Origin: Doris montereyensis | Taxonomy: Eukaryota; Mollusca; Gastropoda; Nudibranchia; Dorididae | Assembly (NCBI GenBank): GCA_037039925.1 | Contig: JAXRKP010000431.1 | Span: 219,501-283,500, forward strand | DNA length: 64,000 nucleotides | Direction of reading: 5' to 3' | Shown here: positions 21,547-64,000 of the stretch, piece after piece | Numbering within the stretch: position 1 is the stretch's first letter | Layout of the letters: each line of letters begins with the position of its first letter | The notes under the pieces: generated by a model | What the model was told of the DNA's origin: nothing | What the model saw: only the letters and a program-made list of their open reading frames with translations | Databases searched by the model: none | Position numbers and translations under genes: made by a program

Positions 21547-21846
21547 ATATTGACAGAGAAAGTCGCAAACCATGTAAGTCTAACATTAGTAACACCCTTT
21601 TCTCTCGCTTTTTAACATTAGAAAGCCCTTATGCTTCGTCCAGTTAGGATTCTGTGGCACAAGAACCAATAGAAACCAATATAATAACCATATTATGAGC
21701 AATCAGTGTATCTTGGGTCTAGTATTTGACACTTGCAAATTGTGCATGTCTGTGAAAATAGATTAAAATGCGCAGTATCTTTTTCTTTGATTTTCTCAAA
21801 ACACCAAAAATTGGACTACACGGTTTGTGACTTGCACCGTCGATAT
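21547..21846 (-). mobile_element. MITE family A, copy 3
   Basis: An inverted copy of the 11690 element. The plus strand begins GAGAAAGTCGCAAACCATGT and ends CGGTTTGTGACTTGCACCGT followed by CGATATATA. It retains the TCCTAACTGGACGAAGCATAA-type interior and the TTCTCAAAACACC block. Confidence 0.85.
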
Positions 21847-22668
21847 ATACAAACACACCCCTCTCAATGGGCTTATAGACGTTAAAAATGGAAAGTTCAG
21901 TGATTATCCATTCATCTGGGATGATGCAACACAGTGAAGCCATGTCATTTAATCAGTCTGCTGGCCTAGATTTACGAGATGGCAACTTCCATCAAATCCA
22001 TCAAGCAACACCTGTGCCGTATGGCCATTCTGACGGGAGTTTTTGTTGTTGTTGTCTACCACAAGCCAGCCACACGCCATTAAGTATAATACTTATACAC
22101 TGCAAGTCTGCAAACTTGACTTAATTTCATTACTCATGTATACAACTGTATGTCAAGGTGTCCTTACAACTATTTCGACTTTGCCATTGAAATAGCATTT
22201 GTGCTTCTACTGAAAGAAAAATGATTAGCACTTGTCGGTTCTGATGGGAGTGGTATAGATGTAAATATATATATATATATATATACATATTACAAGTACA
22301 TTTATATTACAATCAATAAAAAGTCAAAACAAATATTTTCCAATAGCCAAGCCAGGCATAAAGCTGTCAAGAAAATTGCACAATTAAGTAAAAACAATTT
22401 TCCTCGGTTAGGCAAAATAAAGTTCAATGAGACATAGTTTTATATCAAATCTTCACCTGAAAATATTCATGCAACTCATATAAAGCGAAGGAGCACAGTT
22501 TGTCTCTAGGTATGTTCATTAATCATATATAAACTAGTCACATAGAGAGTACTGTATGAAAAAAAAGTCCTTTTATATTCACCAGTACATGTAACAATTA
22601 AAAATGAAAAACATTTTTTTCTTCATAAAAATAACAGATACAATCAAAATCGAGCAAAATCATTTAAC

Positions 22669-40447
<17,779 letters not shown>

Positions 40448-41033
40448 TTTTGTGGGATAAAACATTTAGTTTCAGAAATTATCATCGTGTAAAAATAGAT
40501 TTGATAACAAGAGGACTGTTTACCCTCGACAATCGACGATCCCACCTCGCCACAAAAGTAATTTACTTTGTTGGTCTTTCCCCTAGCCTTTGTTTATATT
40601 TAGCTTATGTGTTATGACTTCCGGATTACAAATAGAAATAAAAATATGCACATTAAAATCGACACGACAGAAAACTAAACATATAATTTTAATTTTGCAA
40701 ATAACAACAACTTTGGTTATATAAATGAACCAGTAAAATGTGCACACAAATGTTTTCTTTTTATTTTCTCTGATTATCAAAACAATGTCTCATCAGATTT
40801 TCTTATATCAGATTGTTTTGTTCCGTAACGTCAAAGCACAGGATTATGGGTAGTTAAGTTTTGCAATAGATCACTTGTTTCTCTGTATCTTGCTAGTTTC
40901 ACACTGCCTTTGCTGTAAAGGAGGTTACTGTACAGTAATCTGATTTAAAAGAATTTTAAACCAAGCCGATGTTTCAAAGATATTTTTAAAGTAGTCTTTA
41001 GTACAGAAACTCATCGCTGTCTCACTTGCCAAA
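40448..41033. promoter_or_regulatory. Divergent promoter region between ZFYVE1 and RTF1
   Basis: The two genes face away from each other with about 590 bp between their start codons. The interval includes AACGTCA near 40828 (CRE half-site-like) and GGATTATGGGTAGTTA at about 40842, similar to ACTAC..CC core-promoter motifs of housekeeping genes. No TATA box stands out. The bidirectional role is inferred from geometry. Confidence 0.6.
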
Positions 41034-63283
<22,250 letters not shown>

Positions 63284-63404
63284 GTAAACAGTTGTTATAA
63301 TAACATAGCTCCCAACCAGTATATGTAAACAATGTTTTTAAAAAAACGTTTTTGTGGTTTTTGAGTCTGAATCTGTATGTTTTTATTATTATTTGATTTG
63401 ATTT

Positions 63405-63715
63405 GATTTACCCACATCCACAACTACTGTGATCTCTGGGTTTTTGGTAGGATTTTTAATTTTACCCGGACTGACTGCTCTGTAAACAGTCAAGGGATAT
63501 CTTTAATGTGCACAGAGTGTTGTTATCTGTACACAGGACCTCTTCTTTTTATTGTGTCGGGTCTGCGATGGGACTAGGAGTCTATCCACCTGCCTGTACC
63601 AGTGGGGTACTTTTGCTTGAAGAAGTTGGGGAAAATTTATCAACGGTTGACGGCACTTGAACCCGCTACCTTTTGGTTGAGAGGCCGACACCTTGCCTCT
63701 GGACTACCGAGTCCT
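63405..63715 (-). mobile_element. tRNA-derived SINE, second family
   Basis: The minus-strand head ACTCGGTAGTCCAGAGGCAA and GGTAGCGGGTTCAAGTGCCG are A- and B-box-like, about 35 bp apart. The body has no match to the 12435 family. It lies in the RTF1 intron after exon 9. Confidence 0.65.
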
Positions 63716-64000
63716 GTATTTTCCACAAGATGTTTAGATCATGATTTGGTGAGTTTAGATGTGGCCTGCATTTAAAAAATTGGTTGTTTTCCTGAAAGGG
63801 GGTTATTCCAAGTTGAACTATCAGTGTTTTCTATGGAATATTATGGAGTGTTGCACAAATTAGTTTTCGTGGTCAGAGTTTTTTTCTTTTAAATTTGAAA
63901 AAGTTGGCAGCTATGTAACAATAAAGTTTTTTCTTAATTTTAGTTCATATCGATATCAATGAGAGTTTGTTTTCTTTTTATAATTTATACATCTCGAGCT

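Overview
This window is nuclear DNA from an invertebrate animal. It has three widely spaced multi-exon genes with GT/AG introns of up to several kb, AT-rich introns packed with small transposons, tRNA-derived SINEs and decayed non-LTR retrotransposons, and GA/TC microsatellites up to about 300 bp long. A lophotrochozoan, probably a mollusc and perhaps a gastropod, fits best, but that is inference from repeat style and protein divergence.

Layout. (1) Positions 863-9308 (+) hold the 3' six exons of VTI1B, a Qb-SNARE; exon 1 lies before the window. (2) Positions 9309-22668 are gene-poor DNA between two convergent gene ends and carry DNA-transposon relics and SINEs. (3) Positions 22669-40447 (-) hold ZFYVE1 (DFCP1): N-terminal zinc-binding cysteine clusters, a P-loop GTPase domain, a cysteine-rich central region and two C-terminal FYVE fingers, in eleven recognised exons. 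(4) About 590 bp (40448-41033) separate ZFYVE1 from the head-to-head gene RTF1. (5) RTF1, a Paf1-complex-associated elongation factor, runs from 41034 (+) off the right edge; nine exons are visible, ending inside the Plus3 domain.

The three genes do not form a pathway. VTI1B acts in endosomal membrane fusion, ZFYVE1 in PI3P-dependent ER/autophagosome membranes, and RTF1 in RNA polymerase II elongation and histone modification. ZFYVE1 and RTF1 probably share a divergent promoter region.

The clearest unusual signal is that ZFYVE1 and RTF1 have intact splice sites and conserved reading frames but carry about a dozen one-base frame slips, nearly all at A or G runs. That pattern suggests consensus errors in an unpolished long-read assembly rather than pseudogenes, although one in-frame TAG in ZFYVE1 exon 1 is not explained that way. 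The second signal is dense miniature inverted-repeat transposons: at least four families with two or more recognisable copies or ends, plus several single elements with clear terminal inverted repeats and, in some, TA or 6-bp target duplications. I found no CRISPR array, operon, rRNA or confident free-standing tRNA gene, and no convincing new molecular system beyond the transposon families.
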